The notes under the pieces are model-generated. The model ran no database searches and was not told the DNA's origin. It saw only the letters and a list, made by a program, of their open reading frames with translations. From the NCBI RefSeq assembly GCF_007874125.1, contig NZ_CP040128.1, positions 310,001 through 374,000 of the forward strand: 64,000 nt of DNA. The letters run 5' to 3'. Below are positions 16,532-24,788 of this stretch, in pieces. The number at the start of each line of letters is the position of its first letter. Position 1 is the first letter of the stretch. The stretch comes from Noviherbaspirillum sp. UKPF54. Lineage in GTDB: Bacteria > Pseudomonadota > Gammaproteobacteria > Burkholderiales > Burkholderiaceae_D. The position numbers and the translations under genes were made by a program.

Positions 16532-17296
16532 ATGACAATCACCGCCATCCCCATCGCCAGCGTCGGCGACCTGTCGCGCGAAGTGCTGGCGCTGGCGTCG
16601 GAAAACCGGAAGTGGCTGTTTCGTGGCCAAACCGATTCCGATTGGAACCTCATGCCGAGCGTGCAACGCGGCTACTCGGCACAGCAGGAACGCTACCTGA
16701 CCAACGAATTCCGCGTGCGCGCGCGCAGCCGGCACATCGCCTGCCCGCAAAGCGACGATTACCCGGGCTGGCTTGCGCTCATGCAGCACTATGGGCTGCC
16801 GACGCGCTTGCTGGATTGGACTTATTCGCCGCTGATCGCTGCCTTTTTCTCGGTCCATCCCGATTATTCCGCGGCCGGGTTGGGCGCCTGCGACGCCTGC
16901 GTCTGGGCACTGGATGCAAGGAAACTGAACGAATCGCAGGGTTTCGAGCCATTGATCTTTCCGCTCGACGCCTCGTCCTACGAGCCGCTCATCGTGCCTG
17001 CATTCAAGAATCGGGACGAGCTCGGCACCGTGGGCGTGGCTATGGCGATCGAGCACGATCCCCGCATCCAGCTGCAGCAGGGGGCGTTTACGATCCATTC
17101 CTGCCGCACGCCGATCAACTTGATGGATGGGGCCGACACCTGGCTGCGCAAGCTCGTCATCGACCGCTCCCGTGTTGCGGCCTTCTTTGAAGAGCTTACC
17201 GCACTGGGTATCAGAAAATACACGCTGTTTCCGGATCTTTCCGCGCTCACTTCGGAACTAAAGTCCATGCACCGCCCGGCGGACGAAGAAAGCTGA
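16532..17296 (+). CDS. FRG-domain protein
   Basis: 254 residues. The N-terminal half carries the FRG signature WLFRGQTDSDWNLMPSVQRG (FRG near residues 31-33) and the second conserved block ALMQHYGLPTRLLDWTYSPL. The family name comes from the F-R-G motif. Its biochemical role is unresolved, though FRG proteins are frequent in mobile and defence contexts. The gene starts 45 bases after ybhN on the same strand and may be co-transcribed, but nothing else links it to lipids. No membrane segment or signal peptide. Confidence 0.85.
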   Translation: MTITAIPIASVGDLSREVLALASENRKWLFRGQTDSDWNLMPSVQRGYSAQQERYLTNEFRVRARSRHIACPQSDDYPGWLALMQHYGLPTRLLDWTYSPLIAAFFSVHPDYSAAGLGACDACVWALDARKLNESQGFEPLIFPLDASSYEPLIVPAFKNRDELGTVGVAMAIEHDPRIQLQQGAFTIHSCRTPINLMDGADTWLRKLVIDRSRVAAFFEELTALGIRKYTLFPDLSALTSELKSMHRPADEES

Positions 17297-17332
17297 GCGT
17301 GTCCCCGGCTTTGTTGATATGGGGTATCGCCC

Positions 17333-17346
17333 TTGAGATAAATCAC
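17333..17346 (+). promoter_or_regulatory. Weak FNR/ANR-like box
   Basis: TTGAG-ATAA-ATCAC has the 5-4-5 geometry of the TTGAT-N4-ATCAA site and matches 8 of 10 specified bases. It lies in the 205-base gap upstream of the gene at 17502, about 160 bases from its start codon. No convincing -10 is found at the class II distance. Confidence 0.25.
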
Positions 17347-17501
17347 AGCTTCTTAGGCGCAAATTGATCTTGTTTGCGGCGGCGGTGTCTAGAGTGCATG
17401 GAGCGGCCCGTCACATCGCGACAGGCACGAACTTCGCATACGAAAAAACTGCAGTCCGTACCGTCAGGGAGTTTATCTGGAAGTCAGTTAGCAAGGAGTG
17501 A

Positions 17502-17753
17502 ATGATGGATAAGGCACCTCAATCGCTGGTCGGCGAAATGAGCATCATGGACAAATCCGGTCACAAGGAATTGAAGTGGCATACCGATAAACTGGAGGAG
17601 ATCGCAGTCGCAAAGGACACGTTCGACAACCTGGTCAAGCGAGGCTACACGGGATTCGGATCGAAGACCAAGGCCGAGGCCAAGCACACGCTCAAGGAGT
17701 TCGACCCGACGATGGAAGAAGTGGTGATGGTGCCGAGGACGGTGGGGGGCTGA
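17502..17753 (+). CDS. Small protein ending in Gly-Gly, paired with the next gene
   Basis: 83 residues, with AAGGAG before ATG 17502 (second ATG at 17505). The predicted order is beta strands around SIMDKSGHKELKWH, a helix EEIAVAKDTFDNLVKRGYTG, then strands KHTLKEFDPTMEEVVMVPRT and the terminal VGG. The compact size, mixed beta-alpha-beta layout and exact C-terminal Gly-Gly recall ubiquitin-like small proteins. This is a visual analogy, not homology. One base separates it from the following gene, so they form a two-gene operon. Confidence 0.7.
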   Translation: MMDKAPQSLVGEMSIMDKSGHKELKWHTDKLEEIAVAKDTFDNLVKRGYTGFGSKTKAEAKHTLKEFDPTMEEVVMVPRTVGG

Positions 17754-17754
17754 C

Positions 17755-18297
17755 ATGCCCATCCTGAGCGGCGCATGGCGCATCCTGCGCCGCCTCCTGG
17801 GCGGTGAGGCGCGCGCGGATGCGCGGCGCGCCGGCGATGCGCAGGGCGGCTCCGGCCTGAACGGGCTGTATGGCTGGTTACGGGACCAGGTGGTCGAAAA
17901 CCAGCGCAACAACGAACTGGTGCGGCAGGGAGAAATGCGGGACGAGCGGCGCGCCAAGCGCCGTTCGCTCAGCCTGCTGATGAAGCTGCTGAACCCGCAG
18001 CAGCGCGAGGAGTTCCGCAATTTCCGGTACTTCCACGTCACCGGCGGGCGCAGCGGCAACCGCTACCGCATCCGGATCGCGGCGTTTGCCAATATCGACG
18101 TGCTGACTCCCGAGGGCAGGGTGCGGCACCGCCTGTGCGCCCACCCGGCCGGCGACGTGCCGGTGTTCGACGTGATGGCGGCGCAAATGCTGCACCTGCA
18201 GGACCCAGGCAGCGAGCAGCGCTTCCTGCGACGGGCCAACGTGCACCCGCCGCTACCGGAAGAGCATCTGCGCTCCACCTCGGTAAGGGTGGCCTGA
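17755..18297 (+). CDS. Conserved-looking protein of unknown function, partner of the Gly-Gly protein
   Basis: 180 residues. The first 80 are rich in Arg and Ala with a likely helix (RQGEMRDERRAKRRSLSLLM). A compact domain of about 90 residues follows: FRNFRYFHVTGGRSGNRYRI, ANIDVL, RHRLCAHPAGDVPVFDVMAA and QMLHLQ. The Cys-Ala-His-Pro segment and the VPxxDVMxAQ segment look like conserved motifs of a small unclassified family. I cannot name a function. It starts 1 base after the Gly-Gly protein's stop. Confidence 0.65.
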   Translation: MPILSGAWRILRRLLGGEARADARRAGDAQGGSGLNGLYGWLRDQVVENQRNNELVRQGEMRDERRAKRRSLSLLMKLLNPQQREEFRNFRYFHVTGGRSGNRYRIRIAAFANIDVLTPEGRVRHRLCAHPAGDVPVFDVMAAQMLHLQDPGSEQRFLRRANVHPPLPEEHLRSTSVRVA

Positions 18298-18355
18298 AGA
18301 AGGCTTGAGCGCGCCTGAGCCGGACCGCCGCGGATCGGCTGTCCGACGCGCATAG

Positions 18356-18958
18356 TCACGTCCTCTCCGCGACGATGGCGTAGCGGCCCTTGTCCGCGGC
18401 GCCGTCCGGCACGTTCATGAACTCGGCAAGCACCAGCCGGCAGCCAAGGCTGCGCAGGATTCGTTCGGCCTGTGCCGGCGCATGAGAATCATAGAAGAAG
18501 CGCTGTCCGAACATGAGGTCCGTGAACGGAGGATGCTCCGATCCTCCCACGGTCGCCATGAGGCGTCCGCCTCGCGGCAGGTTGCCGACCACCTCCGCCA
18601 ATACGGCTTCGTGTTCGGAACGCCGTATATGAAACAGCGAGTCCCAGAGAATAGCTCCCGCATACGCGTCGCGGATATCGACGGTTTCAATCGATGCAAG
18701 GATCCAGCGCTCCTGCGGGAGGCGGGCCTGCGCCAGAGCGAGCAAGGATTCCGACTGGTCCACGCCAATAATGCGGTAGCCCCGCGATACCGCGTATTCC
18801 GCCATCGGGCGTCCCGTGCCGCATCCCAGGTCGAGAATCGTTGCCCCCTCGGGCGCGGCCTCCAGCACGGCATCGAGGTAGGCGCGTTCCCGCCCGAAAA
18901 AGCCTTTCCGCGCGTTGTCCCATTCCAGCGCAATCTTGTTGTATGACTCCCGGTTCAT
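18356..18958 (-). CDS. Class I SAM-dependent methyltransferase
   Basis: 200 residues. The SAM-binding motif I is ILDLGCGTGRPMAEYAVSRG (about residues 40-60), with the acidic motif II GVDQSE and a post-motif SLFHI. The N-terminus NRESYNKIALEWDNARKGFF resembles small-molecule or tellurite-type methyltransferases of the Methyltransf_11/25 group. The acceptor is unknown. It stands convergent to the preceding pair and begins the leftward run of small-metabolite genes. Confidence 0.85.
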   Translation of the reverse strand: MNRESYNKIALEWDNARKGFFGRERAYLDAVLEAAPEGATILDLGCGTGRPMAEYAVSRGYRIIGVDQSESLLALAQARLPQERWILASIETVDIRDAYAGAILWDSLFHIRRSEHEAVLAEVVGNLPRGGRLMATVGGSEHPPFTDLMFGQRFFYDSHAPAQAERILRSLGCRLVLAEFMNVPDGAADKGRYAIVAERT

Positions 18959-19049
18959 GTCAGGAAAACGCTTCCGTCTTCGTTCGCTATTCTTGCGCCG
19001 TCAAAGACACGCGTCCCGTAAGACGGGAGGTTGAGGCAGGAGCACGGTG

Positions 19050-19430
19050 TTAAAACATGCCATGCTGGTTCACGATTGTTGCGGGTTCGGGCTGGCCGAT
19101 GTCCCATAGCTCGACAATCTTTTGCCCTTCGAACCGGAATACATGAACTACCGCAATGCTCGACGAATCCGGTTGCATTCGGACCCGTGAATGAACGGCG
19201 ACGAGCGGACCTTCCGCGATGGTCCGCTGAACTTCAAATATCTTGTGAGGAAATCGGGCCGCATTCTCGCGCATCCCCGCCTTCAGCGATTGTGCATCGC
19301 CAGCGAAATGCGGATTATGGTGGCGAAATGTCTGGCCGACGAACCGGCTGAACGCTTCATCCACTTGCCCCGCTGCTGCCAGCCGCAAGAACTCGACGGC
19401 CGATTCCTTGGGCGACGTTAACGTATCCAT
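19050..19430 (-). CDS. SnoaL-like (NTF2-fold) protein
   Basis: 126 residues, AAGGAG before ATG 19430. An NTF2-like cone is indicated by AAAGQVDEAFSRFVGQTFRHHNPHF, FEVQRTIAEGPLVAVHSRV and VVHVFRFEGQKIVELWDIGQ. Such SnoaL-like proteins are cyclases, isomerases or binding proteins for small ligands. The exact activity is unknown. It is the most downstream gene of a leftward cluster with an SRPBCC gene 36 bases upstream. Confidence 0.8.
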   Translation of the reverse strand: MDTLTSPKESAVEFLRLAAAGQVDEAFSRFVGQTFRHHNPHFAGDAQSLKAGMRENAARFPHKIFEVQRTIAEGPLVAVHSRVRMQPDSSSIAVVHVFRFEGQKIVELWDIGQPEPATIVNQHGMF

Positions 19431-19466
19431 CCAGAACTCCTTGTCGTTTTTCCGCCCGATACCGAC

Positions 19467-19904
19467 TCAGGCGGCAGATGCATTTCCTGACCCAAGCTCC
19501 GTGCTCAGGCGGTCGAGGTTTTGCTCGTTGGCCGGCTCGACGATATGGGCAATGGAACGGGCCACTGACGCATCGTCGAACGCCTGCTCCCAGCGAAGCA
19601 GCGTGCCGCCGGAGGAAGGCTCCAGCGTGATGGTCAGCCGGAAGTGCGGTTGGGAGATGTGCCGGATCACAACCCGTCGATCGGCCTCGATTTCCGTGAA
19701 GACGGATTCATTGGGATAGACCTTGCCGTCCGGCCCGATCATGCTGAAGACCCATTTGCCGCCGGGCCTGAACTCGAACACGTCGAAGCGGTTGGAGAAG
19801 CCGTCCGGCCCCCACCATGTGGCGAGGCGGGCAGGGTCCTTGATTGCGGCGAATACTGCGGCAGGCTCCGCTGCCAACTGTCGGGTGGTCCTGAACGTGC
19901 TCAT
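19467..19904 (-). CDS. SRPBCC (AHSA1-type) protein
   Basis: 145 residues. FRTTRQLAAEPAAVFAAIKD, LATWWGPDGFSNRF, FEFRPGGKWVFSMIGPDGKV and the C-terminal helix AHIVEPANEQNLDRL are characteristic of AHSA1-like START-fold proteins. These bind hydrophobic ligands or co-chaperone partners. No catalytic residues are definable. Same strand and close spacing with its neighbours suggest an operon. Confidence 0.85.
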   Translation of the reverse strand: MSTFRTTRQLAAEPAAVFAAIKDPARLATWWGPDGFSNRFDVFEFRPGGKWVFSMIGPDGKVYPNESVFTEIEADRRVVIRHISQPHFRLTITLEPSSGGTLLRWEQAFDDASVARSIAHIVEPANEQNLDRLSTELGSGNASAA

Positions 19905-19949
19905 CTGCGCCTTTGCTGTCGATGCCGCTCATTAAACCACGAGAGGCGG

Positions 19950-20183
19950 TCAGGGCGCCGACGAACTGCCGGAACCGCAGCAGGACTTGCCTGCGAGCTG
20001 GACCGGCGGGCACGGAACCGAACCGTAAGAGCAAAACACGCAGCAGTCGCCGGGTTTCGGACGCAACACGGCATGGCAAGTGCCGCACTCATAGAACCAC
20101 TGGCAGGCGTCGGTTGGCATGATTTCCGTACGCGAATGACCGCATGCGGGACAAGTGATGATGGATTCCAGAATGACCGGCAT
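19950..20183 (-). CDS. GDCCVxC-domain zinc-ribbon protein
   Basis: 77 residues from ATG 20183. It has CPACGH, ACQWFYECGTC and the family signature KPGDCCVFCSYGSVPCPPVQ, followed by CCG, nine or ten cysteines in all. This is the GDCCVxC family, where a selenocysteine sometimes replaces a cysteine; here the positions are cysteine codons. Metal binding is likely, and the family often occurs near heavy-metal or redox genes. The function is not established. Confidence 0.82.
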   Translation of the reverse strand: MPVILESIITCPACGHSRTEIMPTDACQWFYECGTCHAVLRPKPGDCCVFCSYGSVPCPPVQLAGKSCCGSGSSSAP

Positions 20184-20237
20184 TGACACGGAAGGCTCCT
20201 CGGTAATGCGTTGCGCCAGCGGGCTCATCGTTGGTTT

Positions 20238-21542
20238 TTACCGGCCAAGATACCCAGCGGTGACGCGGTCGGTGTCGACCGATGGAACAGGCATCATTTC
20301 TCCTAGCCGGTCCAAAATTGTGTCACAGGCAGTGGCGACTGAATCGCCATTGGCAAGGCGCATCGCCACTTGCTGGCAGCGGCGGCGTATCGTTTCATCA
20401 GCGGTTAACTCATTCAATGCGGTCGCAACGACTCGCCCGCTATATTTTTTTGATAATACCTCTTTCGCCACGCCAAGGTGGACCGCGCGCTGTGCATTGT
20501 CAAACTGGTCGTAAGCTACCGGGCGAATGAGCTGGGGAACGCCTACCCGTAGTGCCTGGCTGGTAGATCCGATGCCGCCATGATGGACAAATGCTGCCAG
20601 TTTGGGCAGCAGCGCGCTATACGGCGCATAGTTCACGTGAAGGATGTTTCCGGGGAGCGAAGCCGGGATTTGCTCAGGGAAAGGCGATAGGAGAATTCCC
20701 CTTAACCCGGCTTCCTGGCAAGCCTCGATAGAGGCTTTGAAAAATCGGTGAGCGGTAGCCGTCGCGGTACCCGCAGAGAAGCCAACGGGAGGCGGTCCAG
20801 CCTCGATGAATTCGTCAAGGCTCCGAGGCAGCGGGACCTGTTCGCCATGGTCATAGAGCGGGAAACCAGCCAAGACGACATGCTTGGGCCAATCGTCCTG
20901 GGGCTCGGCGAACCAGTCAGGGAACATGCCGACCACACAATCCGCCTCGTGAATCCAGGAACGAAATATCCGCTCCACACGGTGCAAGCCAAGCGTAGCG
21001 CGAAAGCGGTTCAACGGCTCCGTAATATTGGGGTCGTAGAACATCGTGTCGAGCATCCACCAAGCCAAGCGCTTCATGAGCCTCGGTGTGCGCGCATTGA
21101 TCCAGTGGGGCGCCAGCCGTGCCGGGCTCAGATTCGACTGAAAGACGGATGGCGCAAGATGGACGGTTGCGCAAGGGACGCCGTCGGTTTCCCGCAGCAA
21201 GCGCGGCGCAAACAGCAGGGAATTGCCGACCGTGATTGTTCTGCCGGGAAGGATATCCGCTTTCATGGCGCGATAGTAGGCGGGGCAGATGTCGGCTATT
21301 TCTTTTCCCACACGCTTGAACGCTTTGTTGGGGTTGCTGTCGTCGGTTTCTTTAAAGAGCGTTCTGTATGCCTCGACCGTGCTTATTGGCACAAAGGGGA
21401 GCGCCGCATCGATCGCATAAGAGCGGAAGGCCGGATTTGCATACAAGATGACTTCGTGCCCGCGAGCGGCGAATTCCCGGCCGAGCGCAATAAAGGGCAA
21501 AACGTCGCCGTGACTGCCGGCTGCGGAAACCAGTACTCTCAT
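20238..21542 (-). CDS. GT1-family glycosyltransferase (MGT/RhlB-like)
   Basis: 434 residues in the GT-B fold. The N-terminal domain starts VLVSAAGSHGDVLPFIALGR; the C-terminal nucleotide-sugar site is VNYAPYSALLPKLAAFVHHG GIGST followed by GVPQLIRPVAYDQFDNA. The motifs are those of UDP- or dTDP-sugar transferases acting on lipids, sterols or macrolides, including RhlB rhamnosyltransferases. No rhlA-like acyltransferase is adjacent, so rhamnolipid synthesis is not supported here. The gene lies in the leftward accessory run. Confidence 0.88.
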   Translation of the reverse strand: MRVLVSAAGSHGDVLPFIALGREFAARGHEVILYANPAFRSYAIDAALPFVPISTVEAYRTLFKETDDSNPNKAFKRVGKEIADICPAYYRAMKADILPGRTITVGNSLLFAPRLLRETDGVPCATVHLAPSVFQSNLSPARLAPHWINARTPRLMKRLAWWMLDTMFYDPNITEPLNRFRATLGLHRVERIFRSWIHEADCVVGMFPDWFAEPQDDWPKHVVLAGFPLYDHGEQVPLPRSLDEFIEAGPPPVGFSAGTATATAHRFFKASIEACQEAGLRGILLSPFPEQIPASLPGNILHVNYAPYSALLPKLAAFVHHGGIGSTSQALRVGVPQLIRPVAYDQFDNAQRAVHLGVAKEVLSKKYSGRVVATALNELTADETIRRRCQQVAMRLANGDSVATACDTILDRLGEMMPVPSVDTDRVTAGYLGR

Positions 21543-21580
21543 GAGAAGCCGCTCCGTACTAAAGGGTGCCCAATATATCC

Positions 21581-21904
21581 CTATCGGGAAATGAGAACTT
21601 CATTGAATTGAATGACAGGCTCGATATCCGTGTAATTCGGCATATCTGCTTGAAGCACCGGCGCGTTGGGCATGAAGGCGGCCAGGAAGTCTTCGACGGA
21701 ATTGAAGAGGAAGTGGCACATTGCAATGAAGGTTGGCTCCGATCCCGGAACTGCGCCACCAAGGCCATGCTCGACAGATACCCCCTTGAAGCCAGGATGA
21801 GCACTCAGCAGCTTGATGGACATGGGCATGTGGGTTTCAACGTAATAGGGAATGTTGAACCGTGAACCTTTGTTGTTTGGGTACAGGATGCTGATTCTTA
21901 CCAT
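21581..21904 (-). CDS. EthD-family protein
   Basis: 107 residues. It starts VRISILYPNNKGSRFNIPYY, then THMPMSIKLLSAHPGFKGVSVEHGL, CHFLFNSVEDFLAAF and TDIEPVIQFNEV. This is the dimeric alpha-beta barrel EthD family, first seen in ethyl-tert-butyl-ether degradation and often found beside oxidoreductases. The specific role is unknown. It is 38 bases upstream of the glycosyltransferase on the same strand. Confidence 0.85.
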   Translation of the reverse strand: MVRISILYPNNKGSRFNIPYYVETHMPMSIKLLSAHPGFKGVSVEHGLGGAVPGSEPTFIAMCHFLFNSVEDFLAAFMPNAPVLQADMPNYTDIEPVIQFNEVLISR

Positions 21905-22044
21905 TGACGTCTCGCAGATGGTGATAAAGGGATGTGCGCAGTGACGAGATTGGACAGGCCCAACGCCGGGCTAACAGGACCGCAGCCCGTGGCGCGAAAC
22001 GGCAGTCCTTGGTTGCGTTTCCCGGTTGAGTGGCGACGTCGGCC

Positions 22045-22440
22045 TTAGGCCTCCTGGTTGTGGCAGACAACACAAAGCTTGTTCCCTTCCGGATCTCTAA
22101 AATATGCCCCGTAATAGGACTCATGGTACTCCGGTCGCAAGCCCGGCTCGCCCTCGGATAAGCCGCCCGTTTTCAACGCCACCCGATAGGCTTTATCGAC
22201 GACTTCGCGAGTGGGAGCCAGGAATGCCGCCATTTGACCATTTCCTGGGGCGTGCGGATGCCCGTCATACGGCACTCCGATAAGAAACAGCGGCCGTGGT
22301 TCTGGATGTGACTCCCAGCCAGCCCATGGACGTTCTCGATCACAAAACCGCAGCTTATTGCCTAATACCTCCATCAGTGGCGTATAGAACGCGAGCGCAC
22401 GGTCAAAGTCGCTGACGCCGACAAATATGTGTGAGAACAC
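22045..22440 (-). CDS. VOC-family (glyoxalase-like) protein
   Basis: 131 residues from GTG 22440 with AAGGAG 6 bases upstream. The first half has SHIFVGVSDFDRALAFYTPL, the second TGGLSEGEPGLRPEYHESYY and AYFRDPEGNKLCVVCH, which are the paired beta-alpha-beta-beta-beta modules of the VOC superfamily. The metal-ligand positions (His near the start, Glu near the end) are plausible but the reaction is not predictable. GC content here is lower than in the core genes. Confidence 0.85.
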   Translation of the reverse strand: MFSHIFVGVSDFDRALAFYTPLMEVLGNKLRFCDRERPWAGWESHPEPRPLFLIGVPYDGHPHAPGNGQMAAFLAPTREVVDKAYRVALKTGGLSEGEPGLRPEYHESYYGAYFRDPEGNKLCVVCHNQEA

Positions 22441-22488
22441 GGCACACTCCTTCTCTATGCTTAACCGCTCAACAAGCTGGGCTATAGA

Positions 22489-22968
22489 TCACAGCAACAT
22501 CTTTATCTTTCGTCCACCGCTGATGGAGAATCCTTCGCGCTCATAAAATGCCAGCGTTCTGTCGAATTGCGGAAGCGGCGGGGTCGTAACCTCTAATCGC
22601 CTCCAATTGCACGATTTGCCAAAGGATTTCGCCTGACTCAGCAGGCGCATCCCTAATCTCTTAACGCGGTATGCCGGCCGGACGTACAGCTCGGGAATAG
22701 TGCCGAACGCTCCCTCCGCATATAGGGCATAACTTTCATAAAGAGTGATAAATCCCGCCGGAGTCCCGCCCTGATCGCGCGCGATAAACACAAAGTACTT
22801 TTCACGGTTAATAAAATCCTGGAGCCTGGCGGTCGTCTCAACGATATCAAAGTTAAACGCCCGAACATCGATGGCGCCCATGATTTCGGCCAGCAATTCG
22901 CCAACCATTACAGCCACTTCCGGGGCATCGTCGGCAATTGCTCGCGTAATCGTAAAGTCCATGCTCAT
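22489..22968 (-). CDS. GNAT-family N-acetyltransferase
   Basis: 159 residues from ATG 22968; a further upstream in-frame start adds an unconvincing 28-residue stretch. Strand order and the acetyl-CoA region fit GNAT: FIARDQGGTPAGFITLYESY, TIPELYVRPAYRVKRLGMRLL (with the R-x-x-G-x-R/G-type loop partly diverged) and RTLAFYEREGFSISGGRKIK. Substrate unknown. AT-richer than the core genome, consistent with acquisition together with the following broken gene. Confidence 0.82.
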   Translation of the reverse strand: MSMDFTITRAIADDAPEVAVMVGELLAEIMGAIDVRAFNFDIVETTARLQDFINREKYFVFIARDQGGTPAGFITLYESYALYAEGAFGTIPELYVRPAYRVKRLGMRLLSQAKSFGKSCNWRRLEVTTPPLPQFDRTLAFYEREGFSISGGRKIKMLL

Positions 22969-23082
22969 TTCACTTGTCGCAGCGCCTATGTTGATCGGCA
23001 CAGTAGGCGTTGGTGTCGAATTCCGAGTTAAGCAATGCAGTACTACGAACACAAACCGATATTGCTCGGAACAAAAATTGCC

Positions 23083-23539
23083 TTATTCATCTAAAAAGCC
23101 GACGAGTTCTTGGATATTCCGCGCTAGATTACCGAACTCACATGCCAATTGTTCACACCCTTCCGCATCCAGCTTTTTCCGCTCTTTGATCAACGCTTTG
23201 GGTAAAAATACCGCGGGAGCTAACACAAGCTCAAGGGAGTCGTCCTCTTTAAAGTCGACCGCTGCCGTTAAGTGAGCTAACGCGTTTCTATAGTCCGATA
23301 ATCTTGCCAGCTCTTCTTTGATTGAGTGCCACCTTACTGTGGCTTCTTCGGGAAGCGATTTTGCATATTCCTTCACCAATTCGAATTTCGGTCCAAAATT
23401 CTTTCGTCTGTAATACTCGGTGCCAGCGGACTCTATGTCGGATGCATCACTAAGACGGTAAAAAAGATGGAAGAGGCTGTGCTCCACTGACTGCCATTGA
23501 AGCATTGCGATTGCAAATGCTTTGTAAAAGTCATCTGGG
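23083..23539 (-). pseudogene. HEPN-like protein gene, 3' part, split by the IS element
   Basis: The 151 codons before the stop at 23083 are native. The frame continues a few codons into the IS and reaches an accidental ATG at 23586, giving a spurious 167-residue product. Helical content is high (FYKAFAIAMLQWQSVEHSLF, NFGPKFELVKEYAKSL). RLSDYRNALAHL contains R-x4-H, the catalytic-type motif of HEPN ribonucleases and related helical proteins. Removing the IS and one TGGG copy joins it in frame to the 13 codons at 24785-24823, giving a protein of about 163 residues. Confidence 0.75.
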
Positions 23540-23551
23540 TGATGTGCCCCC
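23536..23551 (+). repeat. Left end of IS element: target duplication TGGG plus inverted repeat
   Basis: TGGG at 23536-23539 is followed by TGATGTGCCCCC (23540-23551), the exact reverse complement of the right end. Similarity continues inward imperfectly (AGTGCCA, then TCTAG-n-AAAGT). Confidence 0.9.
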
Positions 23552-23595
23552 ATTCGTAGTGCCAGGGGCCTTCTAGCAAAGTCCAATTAAAAACA

Positions 23596-24432
23596 TCAAA
23601 TTCTTTCCTGCTCGCCGGCCTTTGGCAGCCGGTTTGTCCGGCAGCTTGCAGCAAATTCGGCTGGTGTCTGGTAGTTCAATGCGCTATGCGGCCGATGCTC
23701 ATTGTAATCGCGCCGCCATGCCGCGATTCGAATGCGCGCTTCCGCCAGGCTGGTGAACCAGTGGTCGTTCAGGCATTCATCTCTGAAGCGACCATTGAAA
23801 CTCTCGATGTAGGCGTTCTGCGTTGGCTTGCCCGGCTCAATCAGCTTGAGTTGCACGCCATTCTGATACGCCCACTGATCCAATGCCTTGCCGGTGAACT
23901 CCGGACCCTGATCCGTTCGGATTGCTGATGGCAAACCACGGAACTGCGCTGCTCGCTCCAGCACGCGAACGACGTAGTGACCGGAAATGCCATGCTCAGC
24001 CACCAAGTCGACCGACTCCTTGGTGAAGTCGTCCACGATGGTCAACACCTTGATCCTGCGGCCATTGGCCAGCGCATCGCTGACGAAATCCATAGACCAT
24101 ACTTCATTGGGCCGGCTTGGCAGTACCAGTTGCTCCCGTTCGACTGCTACACCATGCCGCTTGCGCCGGCGCTTTACCGCCAGGCCAGCGCCCTGATAAA
24201 GACGAAAGATCCGTTTGTGATTTGCCTCGATGCCTTCACGTCGTAACAGCGCATGCAGGCGACGATAGCCAAAGCGGCGGCGTTCGCCGGCCAGTTCAAC
24301 CATGCGAGCCTGCAATTGCTCGTTCTCGGGTTGTGCCTTGCCCTGGTAGTGCAAGACAGTGCGTGACAGCCCCACAAGCAGACAGGCGCGGCGCTCGGAA
24401 ATCGTAGTCTTCTCCCGCATCGCTGCGACCAT
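23596..24432 (-). CDS. IS3-family transposase OrfB (DDE integrase core)
   Basis: 278 residues from the first ATG, but the frame stays open further upstream into orfA. The normal product is expected to be an OrfAB fusion made by -1 frameshifting. An HTH_21-type N-terminal region is followed by the rve core with the DDE triad in [17 protein letters not shown] and [14 protein letters not shown]. The end [16 protein letters not shown] is typical. No internal stop is seen. Confidence 0.93.
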   Translation of the reverse strand: MVAAMREKTTISERRACLLVGLSRTVLHYQGKAQPENEQLQARMVELAGERRRFGYRRLHALLRREGIEANHKRIFRLYQGAGLAVKRRRKRHGVAVEREQLVLPSRPNEVWSMDFVSDALANGRRIKVLTIVDDFTKESVDLVAEHGISGHYVVRVLERAAQFRGLPSAIRTDQGPEFTGKALDQWAYQNGVQLKLIEPGKPTQNAYIESFNGRFRDECLNDHWFTSLAEARIRIAAWRRDYNEHRPHSALNYQTPAEFAASCRTNRLPKAGEQERI

Positions 24433-24452
24433 CTCACGCTTGGCCTGTGGGT

Positions 24453-24722
24453 TCAGTGCTTTCGGCCTAACGCCACTTTCAGAGCTTCTGCATCCAGCAT
24501 TGATTCGGCCAACAGTTTCTTGAGCTGGGCATTCTCTGCTTCCAGGTCCCGCAGCCGCTTCGCATCCGGCACCGTCATGCCGCCGAATTTGGCGCGCCAG
24601 GTGTAAAACGATGCATCGCTAAAGCCATGCTGTCGACACAGCTCTTTGACCGATACGCCGGCATCTGCCTGCTTCAGAAATCCAATAATCTGCTCGTCGG
24701 TAAACCGCTTCTTCACGTTCAT
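24453..24722 (-). CDS. IS3-family OrfA
   Basis: 89 residues. It has the helix-turn-helix [20 protein letters not shown] followed by a leucine-zipper-like heptad stretch ([20 protein letters not shown]). The end overlaps the orfB frame around CGAAAGCAC, where slipping back one base on the lysine codon would enter orfB. It binds the IS ends and forms multimers in this family. Confidence 0.93.
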   Translation of the reverse strand: MNVKKRFTDEQIIGFLKQADAGVSVKELCRQHGFSDASFYTWRAKFGGMTVPDAKRLRDLEAENAQLKKLLAESMLDAEALKVALGRKH

Positions 24723-24772
24723 TCTCCCTTTCGAAAACGAACTTTACTAGATCCCGATTGGCACTCTTTATT

Positions 24773-24788
24773 GGGGGCACATCATGGG
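24773..24788 (+). repeat. Right end of IS element: inverted repeat plus target duplication TGGG
   Basis: GGGGGCACATCA (24773-24784) mirrors the left end, and TGGG follows at 24785-24788. The duplication defines the exact insertion point within the HEPN-like gene. Confidence 0.9.

Larger units (their letters stand above)
23540..24784 (-). mobile_element. IS3-family insertion sequence, IS407-like, 1245 bp, apparently complete
   Basis: The element has perfect 12-bp terminal inverted repeats (TGATGTGCCCCC) with extended imperfect similarity, a 4-bp direct duplication TGGG on both sides, and two intact overlapping reading frames (orfA and orfB) linked by a -1 shift. A 4-bp duplication and the orfA/orfB sequences fit the IS407 group of IS3. 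Ends, duplication and frames are all intact, so insertion is probably recent and transposition possible. It inactivated a leftward HEPN-like gene. Confidence 0.92.

Noticed and set aside
20238..21542. Rhamnolipid synthesis locus based on the RhlB-like glycosyltransferase
   Set aside because: No rhlA-like acyltransferase or sugar-nucleotide genes are adjacent, so only a generic GT1 call is justified.
23083..23586. An intact 167-residue gene starting at 23586
   Set aside because: The first 16 codons lie in the IS inverted repeat region. The IS ends and target duplication show that the true start is at 24823.
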